Shown piece by piece: positions 12,601-27,600 of a stretch of DNA of 64,000 nt (its first letter is position 1; every line of letters begins with the position of its first letter). Source of the stretch: Varanus komodoensis. Taxonomy: Eukaryota > Chordata > Lepidosauria > Squamata > Varanidae. The stretch spans positions 254,724-318,723 of the forward strand of contig NW_025335268.1 of the NCBI RefSeq assembly GCF_004798865.1. Reading direction: 5' to 3'. The notes below the pieces were generated by a model. That model made no database searches. It worked only from the letters and a program-made list of their open reading frames with translations, and was not told the origin of the DNA. The translations under genes and the position numbers were made by a program.

Positions 12601-15600
12601 AGGCTCAGACACTGACAAGGCACGGCAGAACCAGAGGCAAAGGCAAGAATCAAATGCTGACAGAGCATGACTGGTCAAGAGGCAAAGGCAAGGTTGGGAG
12701 CAACTGAAGATCCGGAGCTGATAAGGCATGGCAGAACTAGAGGCAAACTGAAGTCAGATATCTGCAACGTAAAGCAGGTCTATGAGAAAGGCAAGGTCTG
12801 ACAGAACACAGAAGAAGTATCTGGAAAGGCAGGTTCAAGCTGAAGGCAAGGACAGAAACAGCTGCAATGCTGGGAACAGGAGGATGATGTAGCCACCACA
12901 AAGATCTAGTTGTCATGGCCGTGTTGAACAGCACAGGGAAGCATTTTATAGAGCCTCTCAGAGCTCCCAGGTGTGCTATATGATTGCATAGGCTCTGATT
13001 TTTGCAAGTATCTACAGGTATGCTCCTGGTCATGCAGGCACTTGCAGGGTGAGCTGTGCTGCTTCTCATCAGGGGGAACTGTGTTAAGGCTCAGGTCCTG
13101 GCAACCATATTTCTCCCTCCACACTAGCTCAGGCCCTGCTAAAACCCCTTCCCTATTCCTGGTATAGAAGGAGAAATAAAATTGTGAGATGTAGAAACTA
13201 CTTTGCATTTTCATTTAAGATCTTCAGTTAATTCAGTTGATTCAAACTATGTTAGCCAAATAAGCATGTTATAGAAATAATGTGATTGATATTTTAAAAG
13301 TATGGCTAAAACCTGGTTTTAATGGAAATTGCTTACCCAAACCAATATTATTTTTAGATTGTGCTCCCTGATTTCAGAGGTTTGTTTAAATATGTATAAT
13401 TACAACCAGTTTTAACATGTGGGAATTTGTTATACTGTTATTATGTCACAGTAATTTGGTTTCTGATCCTCTTCAGAAGGGCAGTATCCACAGTATCCAA
13501 TGCCTTTATTTAAGAAGACCACCATGTCTCTTAAGTAGTTGTTTGAATTATCTTCCTGTGGGTTTTGGATTTCCCTCCACCCCCGCTGTGAATCAACATG
13601 AGCATCATAGTATTTCTGATGTTTTGATTTGTAAGGAAGGTATACTATCAGACCTCACTGGCTTGTATGCATCTGTATAGTGATTATTTTTGTCAACATG
13701 TCACTGAAGATGTCCTGTGTTTAATTTTGGTATAGCTGGGAGGGTGGGGTTAAGACAGAACTTCTTTTTATTCCAGTTGGTGCTTTTGTTAATGGGAACT
13801 GAAGTAATAAGCAATATTTTATTAACAGCTGTTGGAGCTTTTTGATAGTGAAGATCCACGAGAGCGTGAATTCCTTAAAACAGTGCTTCATCGAATTTAT
13901 GGCAAGTTCCTTGGATTACGAGCATTCATCAGAAAACAAATCAACAATATTTTTCTCAGGTATAACACATGTGGTACTTCAAACTCTTCTTACAGAAATA
14001 ACAATATCTCATACGTTTACCTGTACACATGTGAGTTTTAAAAAACCCTTCACATGCCCTTAAAAGTAATGAATATGAAATCTGCCACTCTTGAGTTATA
14101 TTAGTGTTCTCTAACTTGGTGTCCTTCAGATGTTGTAGTCTACAAACTCTGTTACCTCCAGCCAGTACTGCTGAGGTGTAGGGAGCTGTAGTTGGAGGGA
14201 GCAGATTGGAGAAGGTTAGATAAAGAAAATATTGTCCCCCTTCCTTTAGAAAACTTTCAAAAGAAGCTGTTTGTTTATTACATGTTTTTCATTATAAAAT
14301 ACTTCCAAAACAAGGTGTAAAATAATATACTTCCCGTCAACACGATTGCTCAAACTGACACATGCAGCCTGGCTGCTATCACTTAATTAAAACTTTGCAT
14401 ACATTCAAGTAAACCTGCATGACAACATAGGATCTTGTGAATGAATTGCATCCCCGAAGTAATGTTCATGCTATTTCTTCCTAAAAGGTAAATAGTTCTG
14501 CTCCTTTCAAATACAAAGAGCAAGTCACTGATCATCTGTCTTGGGGTATGCATGCGAAGATGTGAACTGTCAAAGGGTCCTTCCAGAGGGATGGCACCTG
14601 GTGCTACCAATCAAAATTAATTCTGCTTTCTGTCTTTCCATCTTTAAGATGGAAGAAGCATGGTGTTGGGGGGGCATGGAGAAAAAAATACAAGTGTCTA
14701 GAACTTCCCTTAATTTTCTTTTCAAAGCAGGCTGATTATGCCATAAAAACCTCCTCTGCAATCATCTTTACATCAGCTGAAAAGGATGCAGCTGCATTAA
14801 TTTCCATTGTAAATCAAAGCATGGGTCTTCAGGTATAAAACTGAAGGGTCAGGTTCAGTCATTCATGTGTGAACACTGAAAGCTCATTTGTGGTGGTGAC
14901 GTGAGCATGTGCAGGGGGTTTCTTTTCTTTTTAAAGGGACAAATTTCAAAGATAAACTGTCAAAGGAAGACTCATGTCCTGTGCATATGGGATCTGGCCT
15001 AATTATTAATGGAGGTCCCATTGGCCTATGGGATAAAATAAACAAGACTTCAAGACTGTTTGTACAATTTAGCCCTGGGAGCAAAATCTACCCATCACTC
15101 TTGAGTGATCTGTCCTATGCAAACGGACTCCAGAAGAAGGATGTAGTGTGTGTTTATGTAAGGAGCACATGCATCAAAGCTGCTTGGTACCATGTGTGGA
15201 CCATCCTCCACACATAAACAATTCAACTGCCATAATGCTGGATTATTGTAGTAGAAAATAAAGTGAAATGTGATAAAGTACAGTATCAAATATAGCTAGA
15301 AAAATTACTAGTTGATCAAAATACTGCTACCTGTATGGGTTTATGAAGTAAAATACATTTTTAAAGGCCAGGATTTAAATGCATAAATAGGGGAAGAACA
15401 GCACAGTGAGCATTTTAAATGTACTTTTTTCTTGAAATGGTAAAACCTGGTTGCTGCAGTAGCAAAGATTAAGAATGGGTGTTAGAATTCCAAAGCCATT
15501 GAAGGGGTACTTGTATGTTTTAAATGATTTCTGTTCCCTGTGGTGGTGTAGCAACATCTAGTTGTGCTGTTGTATCATCTCAGATATATCATTAAGAGTC

Positions 15601-18600
15601 ATTTGACAGAATAGAAAGAGCACTGTGTGGCAACTCATGCCTTATGGCATTGAATCCAAAGGGATGTCCTAAAAAAAAGTCAAATAGGGCTGACATTTGA
15701 TTTGTGTGCTTTCTTCATGGTTTTAAAAACCAGTTGTATGGTAGTCTACTTTTTAAAACTTGAATAGAATGGGAATTTCCTAATAGCTGGTTGAAACATA
15801 ATCTTATCTTTGCTGCAGTATGGATATAAGAAGAGCAGTGTTCAGTCAGAAAAAAGCCATATCTATACCATTATTCTGTTCCCACAGTAGCTAACCAGGT
15901 GTCACAATGGGAAGCCAACAAGCAAGACATGAATGGAGTACCACTTTCCCTAGATGTAGCAGGGACTCCTAACCCTTCTATCTTTTGTGCTAGGGCAGTG
16001 TTACATAATATTGCAAATTTGGTCCTTTATTTCTGAGGAAAAATAAAGCAGCACTTAGCTGTGTTGGGACTGTCCTGGATCCTTGCTGATGCTACAACAG
16101 CTGTTTAAGCACAACCCTTCTCTTTTACACCTAATGCCTGGAATTGGGTGTGGTTACACCTTAGGTTTGAAATTTAGGCAAAAACAGAAGGGACAAGCAT
16201 AAAGTTTTTGTATGATTGATTTTATTATTTTAGTTTCCATTTTGCTTATAAATTAAGTGTAAATCTACCTTAACAGGTTTATATATGAAACAGAACACTT
16301 CAATGGTGTTGCTGAGCTACTTGAGATACTAGGAAGGTAAGTATATTCTTTTGCTAGCTTGTCAGTCTTGAGTGGTGGGTGTTCCTTGGTTGTTTGGTTT
16401 GCAGGGTCATTGGCAAAATCATCTTGGCCACATTCAAAAGACCTTTTGTTCTTGATTTTGCTTTCCAACTGTGAAGGTAGTTCTACTGAAACACAGAAAG
16501 AGGTGACTAGGAAACCTGATTTTAACAGTGAATAAGGCATGACTGCAAAACCTCACCCCTGGCTCCCAACAACTTCATTTCCTTTTACTTTTTTCCTTGA
16601 GTCCTTTTCTTCTCAGCCAAGCTCCAGTACCAGAAGTGACTTGGACTTGGTGGAAAATGCTTGGATGGGGGAAAAATGGTAGGTCCAGCAAGCCCTCAGC
16701 TTCACCAATGTTCTCATTTTGTTGTTAGACTCTCCCTATGAGATCAGGACAGCCACAGCCCTTTTGGATTACTGCTACCAACACAACTAGTTCAGCCCTG
16801 AATGGTGGCCTTTGATACTTCGCTGTGTTTGCTTTTATATCTCAAATTGCATTTAGTTAAATCCATTAACTCAGTGTTCCAAACTGAGCTCAGGATCATC
16901 CCATAACCATAGTACTGCATTGATGTGCTATAAATTCTTTCCTTTACTCCCTGTTATGTTACTGGCACCATAAATATCACTGTCAACATCCCATGTGATA
17001 TGCTTATGTGATGACAGTAGGGGTAGGTGGTTTGCTGAATATCTTGACCATGATGTCTGTCCTGCTTCCAGAAGATTTACTTATAGCTGCATGTCTAGAC
17101 CTTTCATATATGAGGACTGAGTTTACCAGAACCAGTACAATTAAAACAATTTCCCCCCTAAATAATTCAAAATGAGTCTTCCTTCTAGTAATTTAGCAAC
17201 TAGAGCATTCTCAAAATCAGAAAATTAGTTACTTAAAGCCTTCCTTTAAGAAGGGCTGCTCCAAGACTCACTGCAATTATTGTGAACTTCCTGTATTGGG
17301 AGCTCTTCAGAAAAGATAAATACATATGGGTTTTATATTGTACAGTGTCCTTCTGCAAATGGAATAGTCACAGTAATAGAATGTATTACTGCTATCTCCC
17401 TGTGTGTCCTGTAGATCAGCACCAGAGACTTTTGGGCCTCTCTGGGATTGATTTGGGAGGTACATAGGAAACTTCCAAAGGGAGGAGCTGAACAGGAAGT
17501 CCTGTTCTGTGATTGGGCTTCTGCTTGTGTAAAGTTGAATGTAACCTATAAACTCCATGTTGCTGCATAAATCACACACAAAGCTATTTCACTTCATGTA
17601 TGCACTATATGTACTTCTGATGGAATAGACTTTTGTGTGCTTAGCAAATAATGAATTTTTTTCCTGTGCTATAGTGCATTTCATTTTGAGAAGTGGCCCT
17701 GAATTAGTACAAAATTGGCTATGACAAGCCTACTTTGGATTGATTCATTTTCTGTAATATCAAAAGCACTTTCCTAGTTAGGATGTGCAACTTCTTACTT
17801 AGAGTGGGGAGCAAATATGGCAAGCAATGCCTGTGATTTGCTGTTCTTTGCCTGCCTCTTCAGCAGTGCGATTAAAGATGTAACAGATCCCTTATAGCCC
17901 AGAGTGAAATTGTACAATCGTCCAAAGAAATTTCTGATGTAGTGCATTAGAAGATTAGTCTGAATCTTCGTTTTTAACATTAACTGTACATTTTGTCCTT
18001 TAATTCTGTACTTTCCTCTCTGACTTGTTTTTTTCAGTATTATCAATGGTTTTGCATTGCCGTTGAAAGCAGAACATAAACAGTTCCTTATGAAGGTTCT
18101 TATTCCTATGCATACTGCAAAGGGATTAGCTTTATTTCATGCACAGGTATGTATGAAGGAATCTTTCCATAGCTGCAGAAATATTAAATACTACTTTTCA
18201 GGCTTGATCAATGATCTCTAAGAGACACAGATTTAATTCTATGCTTTAATATGTTTTAAACATCAGTCCATTTTAGTTCAAAGTTTATGTAGGTTTTTAA
18301 AGTATTTCAAATAATAGAAGCTCTGTATAGTAAGAAAAGGTTAGAATGTCTAGGCACTTTATTACAACTAGTTTTTCTTGTGGATTTGACTTGTTCTTTA
18401 CATTGACTGTATCTGTTTCAGTTCACATTGTAATTTAAAGAAAAATCATGTACCTGACAGACATGTGTTAACTCACTGGTTAGTAATGGGCTTCACACAT
18501 GAGTTGAGAAAGTTCCTCGTTAATAAAACAGAACTAATAATTACCTGTCACATGAGGGCACTGAAGGTGAATAAGTGCTGTGAAAGATACTCAGTGCAAG

Positions 18601-21600
18601 GCATGTGGGCAACATTATACAATTATATTTACTTGTACAAACAGTGGAAATTCAGAATGGGTTACAGGGAAGGGATTATGAAGTTTTACTTGTGGATATT
18701 CTCTGAACACCCAGGCAGTGTTAAAATGACCTAAGTGGTGCTAAAATTAGGGAGAAATTTGTAGATGACAGAAGCTATTTCTACATATGGAAGGCTTGAC
18801 TACTTGTCACATCTGGAGTAGAGTTACTAGAAAATAAAAAAGCAAATTTTGTTTAAGAATTTCCTGGATTCATTGTTCTCTCTTCCATACTATAAGGTAA
18901 ATGGGAAGCATAAAAGCTCAAAGCTTGAACTTGAAAATTTGGGGGCAACATACTTAAACTGACTTCACACTGCAAATTTAAGAAATAAGATTGTTATCAA
19001 CTGAACTGTCAAACCTTTTACCATGTATTTTAGCTGGCCTACTGTGTTGTTCAATTCTTGGAGAAAGATATGACCTTGACAGAACCGGTGAGTTTTGAGG
19101 TTTTGTCCACTTGAAGCATTTGTTGGTATTTTTATGCTTGCTTTAACATATTTTAATATAAACTTCAATTAAATTAGACCAAACTGGCCACTGAACAGTC
19201 ATGAATGGCATTGGAACCTCCGAACTACTGAGAAACTGGAGAGCCAGTATACTGTAGTGGTTGGAGGATTGGACTTGGGAGATCTGGGTTCTTTTCCTCA
19301 CTCAGTCATGAAACTCACTGGGTGAATTTGGCTTACTGAGTCTCGGGCTAACCTGCCTCATAGAATGTTTGCTGTTGAGGATTAATTGAGCTATATAATC
19401 TGCTTTGGGTGCTTTACATGAGGAAAAAAGGTGGGATATGAAAGCAAAATAGTAATAATAATATAAGCCACCTTGTGCTTCTTGAGAGTAAAAATAATAA
19501 TCACTTGGATTTTCTTGCAAGAGCCTATAATTCACTGGTAGTCCAGATACAGAGCATGGTGCTTCAATTTGCCATTCATTTCAATGGTATTCATGTGGAA
19601 GGTCCTGCACATAGACTATTGAAATAAATGGAAGATGTGTGCCTGGTGAACAGTGCCTAGAATGCATGACTGGCATCTTCACTTGCCTGGCTTAAAAAGG
19701 CTTGCCTTTAGACTAACCAAGTGACCCACTAGTATTTCTGAAGTGATCGACTCTGTTACATAGGTGTCCATTGAATGTATTCCTTTTGTTTTGCTGCTGA
19801 TGAGTTGTTGTTGTTGTTGTTGTTGTTGTTAAAAGCTTTTTTTATCCCATCCACTCCTAGCGACTTGATGGCTTACAAAAAATGAGTAGAATAAAACAAA
19901 CACCACAGCATCTGACAAATACTGAACCCCCAGTTAAGATCAATTAAACATTAAAATAACAGGAAAATAAAAAGGGTTTTGCCTGACACCGAAAAGAATA
20001 TAATATTGGCGCCAGGCAAACCTCTCTGGGGAGCGTATTCCATAGTTGGGGCACAACCACAGAGAAGGCTTTTCTCCGGGTCATTACCCTCCTAATCTCC
20101 TTCAAGGAGGGCTCCCGGAGCAGGACCTTCACTTCAAATCTCAAGGGGTGGGAGGGCACATAGGGAAGAAGGCGTTCCTTCAGGTATCCCAGACCCAAGC
20201 CAATTAGGGCTTTATAGGTCATCACCAGGAACTTATTTCTTCATGTCAGTGAAATGAAATGTCTTTACCCATGATGATCCCTTTTAGTTCCTTCATTGCA
20301 AAACATTACCTTGAGTTTTAATGATGAGGGTGGATCACACAGTGGCCAGAAGCAATCAATTTAGAATTAGAAGTAATAAAAATGATGCATAGGAATATTA
20401 ACTGTTTTTGAGGCAGGGGAAACATAAAGTACTTCTCTTTCTGGCTGGTCACAGTCATGCATCTGACTGATTATAAATTACCAATAATATTTAGTTATGA
20501 AAGCTGGGGAGTGAAGAGAGCACACAGGAAGAAACTTAATGTGTTAGAAACATGGTGCTAGGGGAGAGTGTTGGGAATACCTGGACTGCTAGAAAGAACA
20601 AGTGAGTCCTAGATCAAATCAAGGTACAGAATTTTCCCTAGAATCAAAAATGACAGAACTGAAGTCATCACACATACTTCAGGCACATCATGAGAAGGCA
20701 AGACTCCCTGGAGAAGAAAATCATGCTAGGGAAAGCCAAAGGCAGAAGAAGAAAAAGAAGACCAAATAAGAGAAGGATTGATGCTATAAAGGAAACTACA
20801 AGAGTGTATAAGAGCTGAGCAGGGCTGTGAAGGACAGCATGTTTTGGAGAGCATTTATTCATAAGGTCACCTTAAGTTGGAGACATCTTGACGGCACATA
20901 ACAGCAAACATATTTTAGCTCTCTGCATTGTGGTTATGATGGAATTGTTTCCAGGACTTCAGCCTGTGCAGTAATTGTTAAATTGATTTATTAGATTTTA
21001 TGCTTTGTGTTTTTAATTTTTGAAACTGTACATTGTTCAGAGAATCCTACTTATGGTGTGATTCGGAAATATAATTAAATAGGAAAAAGCAAAGTGGGTT
21101 AAATTCCAGGAGGGGCATACAAGAATCACTGTAAAATACATTGCTGTTACACATACACTAATACATTTGATTTCTCCTATGGGAATGTATAGTCAAAATA
21201 TTTTGATAGATGGCTGGAACAAAGTCATTTTTAACAAACTGCAAAGTCAAGTATGTTGATCAAAATAATTTATCAGATTCAGATCTGGTATTTTTGTATG
21301 TCGTAATCTGCTAAATATGTATGTTCTATTTTTCATGTGTTCTCAATTTTTTTATTACAATCTAGGTTATCAGAGGATTGCTCAAATTTTGGCCAAAAAC
21401 ATGCAGCCAGAAAGAGGTCAGTCTGTTTCATTTTGTTATATTGAATTACAAAAATACAATGTAACTCAGGCCTGTGAGTCTGCAACCACTCTATCACAAC
21501 TGCTATATTGATAATAAGTATTCTATTTGTATATATAAAAGAATTGTCCTGCTATTTAAATCTGCATGTAGCCACACTTCAGGATCCATGCATGCAGGAA

Positions 21601-24600
21601 TCCCTGTATGACTTAAGTTCTGCTTCTTTCGTGCACTCCCACACCAGAGCAGCATGGTGGGCCACTGAAAGGATGGGAAGTCTTTTCACACACCACCCCA
21701 TCAAGATCCCTGTTCTACTCTCCTCCTCCTTGGCCAGATTGGATGCACTCCAGAAGGATATACTGTGGAGGAGTCTGCACACAGCTTTCAACATTTGAGG
21801 AAGGGAAAGAAAGGAATCTGAGCCCTGTGTGAGCCCATCTGTGTACGAGTCCAGTAAATGGGTCCAGTAAAAAGTCTGGGTATATTAGGTGCTGAAGTAT
21901 TATTGTCACAAAAAGGCTGAGGATTTGGTTGGCAATCTGGTTGGGAGACTTCATGTAAATACATTTTTTTTAAAACTGTGGTGGTGTTTTTATTGTTTTG
22001 TGCCAAGCAAAACAATTGGAGGATTTTACTGGAAAGGTGGTGAAGTACACATCACATACTTTAGCCCACAGTAATCCCTTTGACGTTGTGTGTCTCATTT
22101 TGACAGCTGTCAAATGAGAAGCCAACCAACAAATTATCCTTGCTCTGTTAATGTTAATGGATGGAGAGAAACAGGATGAGTCCTACTGTGGAGTCCCCTG
22201 GGATTCCGAAAGGGGGCAGGGGGGGAGTGGGAAGACAGCCCATGGTCAGCTCACTTGTCTGTCAGCCACACCATAGGTTGTTTCACAAGCAGATCACACT
22301 GTGTAGCTTATTTGCAGAGTTGGTTGTCATGTGAACATGACCAGTAAGAAAAGACAGAAGCAGGAAGCCACAATTCACCAAATAAGGAATGGGAAACGAT
22401 ATGGTGAGCTGGCACTTGGAGGTACAAGCACAAAAGACAGTTGTTGTGTGCCATTGCATCATCTTCACTTCATAGTGCCTGCATGAATTGAATGTCCTCC
22501 AGAATGTCCTACATTTGACAGCCCTGTTCCGCTGTTGCAAACTCAGGGCTTTGGCTTCCTTTAACTTGTCTGCAACCAAATTAATGATTCTTTACATTTG
22601 CAAAATAGTACTGGTGTGGATCACTTAAAATCCTACTAGAGTAATTTTATCCTTCATCAAATCTCTCTCACACGGCTACTTATTGTATGTCTAGAATCAA
22701 GGTTTTTCCCATACATGCATTTATTACCTAAATGCCTTTTTTTCTCACAGGTCATGTTTTTAGGTGAAATTGAAGAAATCCTAGATGTAATAGAACCAAC
22801 ACAATTCAAGAAAATAGAAGAACCTCTCTTTAAACAGTTAGCCAAATGTGTGTCAAGTTCACATTTTCAGGTATAAAGTGGCATTTTCAACTTTTTAAGC
22901 TTGTGCCACCCAACCTCATTGTCCTGATTCTCTGAAATGTGTATTTCCAGGTTGCAGAAAGGGCTTTATACTACTGGAATAATGAATACATTCTTGGCCT
23001 GATTGAGGAGAACATTGATAAAATTCTGCCAATTATGTTTGGTAGTTTATACAAGATCTCCAAAGAACACTGGAATCTGTATGTATACTTCATCATTCTC
23101 TCTTCTAGAGTATCTTTATATATTTTGCATAATATCTATCTTAAATCTACTGATAGCACTTAACTGAAGTAGGTAGTTCTTTTATGGCTTATGATAAAAA
23201 GAAATGCAGTGTGTATTGGGTAAAGTGACATGATAGGCATTCTCTTTGGATTTCTGAAAGAGCAATGATTTAAAATTTTTAAATTAACATGTTTATTAGT
23301 GCAGACAAGAAATTGCCTCTGCACAGAACTACAGGTACTGATAGCTGATGTGACTTATGGAATATGTTCTAAACCATTTGTTTTGTACTGTTGTTCAGTC
23401 AAACTGTTTAAGGAGCTGGGTTCACAACAGTACAAATAAAATAAAATCATAGCAAAACCAGTAATTAAAAGCCCAGGTAAAACAATTCAAAGGCTCCATT
23501 CAAAAGCTGTTTCTCCCCCTGCACCTTCTGCATGCTGTCTCCTATCCACTCTGGAGAGTTCTACTGGTAGATGAACACTATTGGATTTTACCCATAGAAG
23601 TTAACGCAAACTTGGTAGTACTCAGCAAGTCTCCTTAAGGGAAAGATTTCCATAAGTGAAATATCATTATGCCTGAATTTGTTGCCTTAAAAACTATAGT
23701 GGTGATTTTGAGCAATTCTGATGTAATATTCTCATAAACATGTTTTGGCACATTTAGGTTTAATTTATGTACTAACAAGTCCATATCTCTCTTATAAAAT
23801 TCTATAAATAATTTGCTTCTCTTAAACAGACAGCCAGTTTGCATGACACTACAGCCCATCAAGGGCTATTTCACTCTCAAGGAACTGTACTGTGTGCTGA
23901 CTGTCATTATGACTATGCAGCCCTCGACCAGGGGCTACTGAGGCTTTTTCTGTTGTATTATTATCTAGTATTTGGAGGGGGGTGGTCTTTGTCCACTTTC
24001 TCTACACTCTGAATAATTTTCTGTACTGCTATCATGTTTCCTCTTAATAAAATTTCACTACTTGTTGCAAGCGGTTTTTCCAGGCAGTATGAAGATGAGG
24101 TTAAACTTTGAGGTATAAAGTAGTGGTTGGATTATTGCCAGGTTTCATATTTAGTGCCTTTTGCATCAGTCTGACAAAAACATCTGTAAGATACTTGCTC
24201 ATGAGCTGAACAAATAAAATTAAATATTAGCTTAAAATATATAATGTGCATATAAGAATTAATTAGCGATGGTTCTCCTAGTATTTTCCAATCTTCGTAC
24301 TGTTTGAGGGAATCTAGTGTGCTTCTCCTGCAAATGATTTATTATTCATATGACTCAATAACACACAATATTTTAAATGTGAGTTGTGAATGAGGCAGCA
24401 TTTGCTGACAAACTATGCCCATGGCTTGGTTAATGTGACATGTGAACTAGGGACACCGGCTTGTGTCTCTCCTAACAGTCAAAACCTGACAGCAAATTGT
24501 GGCTATGACTCAGATTGGTTAGAATCATTTTTTAAAATTGTGGGTTATTGTGATGTATGAACCAAGCCAGTAAGCTATCTTAATTCAGAACTAAGTAAAA

Positions 24601-27600
24601 AGGGAGGCTTTCATAGCAAAGGGATTTTGAAAAGCTGATTTATGAACTAGTGTGGATTACAAGACTTTTCTTGACCTTGTATTTTAAAAACTTGTTTAAC
24701 ATGCTGCTAATTTTTTCGATGGGAGAATAGGGACAGAATAGCTAAGGTATAGCCAGAGTAGACACACCATAACAGGGGCCAATAACACAACCTCAGTTAG
24801 AGGTATAGCAGCAACTGTTGCCTTTGGACATAATGTTCAGTTGCTGTATTTGTACCATGCTGCTACATGGTCCCAACCATTTGTCAAGCACTGCTGTCTG
24901 GATGAATGGACTGCTCCTTTGGTCAGTTTGATCACCACCAGTTTTACCACCAGTGTTACAGTAATGTCACTGACCCACTTCCGTAAGTTAGCTTGCTAAT
25001 CGCCTATGTGTGATGCACAGAGACCACAGTGAATAAAGGCAGGTTGCTTATATAGTTCTTTGAGTGGCCATCTGTGCGTTCACACAACCCACATCCTGTC
25101 TCCTTTTTGGTGTCAACATCAGGTTTAATGTTGGTACTGACAATATTTATTTATTTATTACATTTATATGCTGCCTATCTCACCAGTGGCATTCCTAGGG
25201 ACTAATAATTACATAATTAAAATACACTATAAACAATGAAAACTAGTAAACTACAAATTGACATAAGTATAAAATCCAATATAAATACAAAAACGAATAA
25301 ACAAGTACAAGGACGTTGTATCTGTTGGATATTAAAATATCTTTGAAAGAGGTAGGTCTTTGGTGCACACACTGACATTGTGGAAGGGTTCCAGCCTAAG
25401 ATCCTCAGCTGTAGAAGTTTCCCAAATTAAGGTTCCATGTAGGCACAGAGCCAATATGTGTGAGTGCAGAGATGACCACTTGAAGAACAACAGTTAAGAG
25501 GTAAGCAACCTGCCATCCCTCCTGCTGCAGACTAGCACAGCTAGACACAGTACAAGTCCTCAGTTAAAATTACCAGAGGACTTGTACTGTCCATTATGAA
25601 AGTGATTAATTTCTTGCAGTAACTGAATTTTTGTTAGAGTAGAGTGACACTTTATTTCATAAAAGGCATTCTCTATTTTGATGTTACATTGCATGTATTT
25701 CATTTATTCTAGATTCTTATGGCCTTTGAGATATTTAATTCAGGAATAGTAAAACAGTTCAGTTGAATTAGATGGAGCCACCCCATTGCTTTACAGCTTG
25801 ATTAATCAAAGGGAAATATAACCAGTGCACATGCTAAAAGTCCTCAAGTTCCATATATTCATAAGAGAAAGCATCTGTTTTAAAAACCAATTCAAATTAC
25901 ATTGCTCTCTTTCATTTTACATAAAGGCTACAGAATTTGTTTTTTAAAAGCTAGGCCTTCAAAGCAGATGTTGGAATGTAACAGTTGTATCAATTCAACT
26001 TGTGCTACTTTTCCTTTTGTTCTAGGACAATTATATCATTAGTATATAATGTGCTGAGAACACTGATGGAGATGAATGGAAAACTATTTGATGAACTCAC
26101 AAGCTCTTACAAAGCAGAAAAACAAAGGTATTTTTGCTTTTCTCATTTTAACTATGTGCCTGAAAACATTCTCTGAGATAATTCAGTATTATATTACAGT
26201 TAGAGTTGTTGTTCCTGAATGACTCTCTTCCCACTAGCTACAGTAAAGAAAATTTCCCTCCTATAAATACATCACTCCTTCAAATGCATTTCTCCTAGGA
26301 GTTGGCTGGGATTACTTAGGCTTGTCTTTTCTATAGATTCTGCTGCTGCTAAGTCCTTGATACTCCTTAGCCAATTGTAGCTTTCCTTTCACTTTTGCCC
26401 TTAGGAAGGGCTTCTGCTTAGATTGTAAGCCTTCTGAGGAAGGGCTGCTGCAGTTTTATGTCCTGAACAGAATCTAGTGTATACTGTACAATCTTGAAAG
26501 TATTTATGGCTAAACTTTGTAGCCCAGCCTTATCAATTCTAATATTTCATAGTAATTTTGTCTAGGTTTGAGACCAGGATTATCATTAAGGTAACACATT
26601 CTGCTACACAAACCTGTTCCTTCTACACAAACCCCCACCTCTATCAGAGATACAATAGGCAATTACAGGAAACGGGGCATCTCCTAATAGCTGTCTCATG
26701 TTTCTAGGCTGTGGGCATCCTTCCTTCAGGAGATTTATGTGACCCCCCCCCCACACACACACTGTAAGCTTTCCAACCCCCTCTTTTTCCTCATTGGATC
26801 TTTGCTTTAGAATTAACGGTTTCTCTGTTTTTTTGCTGTTCAGAATGGGTTTTATGCTTTCTCTGGTTTTTCTGCATTCTTGGTTTATGTATTTTATATT
26901 CTATTGTGATCTTTTGGACCTACTTTGGCCTAAATATAAATATTAATGTAGATAAATAGTGTTAATATAAAACAGTGTTAATCTATAGATGGGATCAACA
27001 ATATCTTGAGCTCAGAAGGATGGCTGCTCTCCAGCCAAGCTGCCTGTTGGGCTGGTCATTATAGTTACAACACTACCACTGATTTTGGCCACCTCCTCAA
27101 CATTAAAAGGGATGTAATGCCTCTGGGACTTCTTTCGCATTGAAAAACATACTAAATAGCTGGATGGAAACCTTGGCAGATCTGCCTTCAATGATGTTGG
27201 AAATGAGAAAGATAGTTGCTCTTGGTGTGCATTCCCAAGGCCTGCTGATTGGAATTCAGAGGAGGAGGAAAAGCAGGAGGTGGTCAGTTCCAGATGTTGA
27301 GATGAGAGAAGTGGAGGCGCTTATCTCAAGGCCACACTCTCCAGGGACACAGGCAACCTCTGAGAATAACCAAGATGTACAGTTATTGGGAGAGGGCTTG
27401 GAACAGGGACATTTCTCACAGGCAGATGAGGCAGGTATGGCCCTTGAGCCCATGAAGTGGCATTGGCAGAGGGCAGGGACCCAATAACAGGACTGGCGTG
27501 CAGAAGGGAGGCCTGCTCATTTCCAAAGAGAGTTCTTAGAAGTAAATACTAGATTAGGTTCAACCAATCTGCATACTCAAAAGATTCTTTCTGGGTATTT

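Larger units (their letters stand above)
23079..26025 (+). other. PPP2R5A intron 11
   Basis: 2.9 kb. It carries a fragment at about 23290-23345 related to 29740-29800 (gcagacaagaaattgcctct then gcacagaac), an unclassified repeat from about 24715 to 25510 interrupted by a LINE tail, and a perfect 15-base inverted repeat at 25547-25590. Confidence 0.65.

Noticed and set aside
14909-15217. 102-codon + strand frame in intron 5 as an alternative exon
   Set aside because: It has no homology I recognise, and inserting it would interrupt a core invariant across B56 proteins.
27140-27487. 115-codon frame with Glu/Arg-rich stretches as a gene
   Set aside because: The composition looks like a decayed repeat. 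There is no start context, domain or partner exon.
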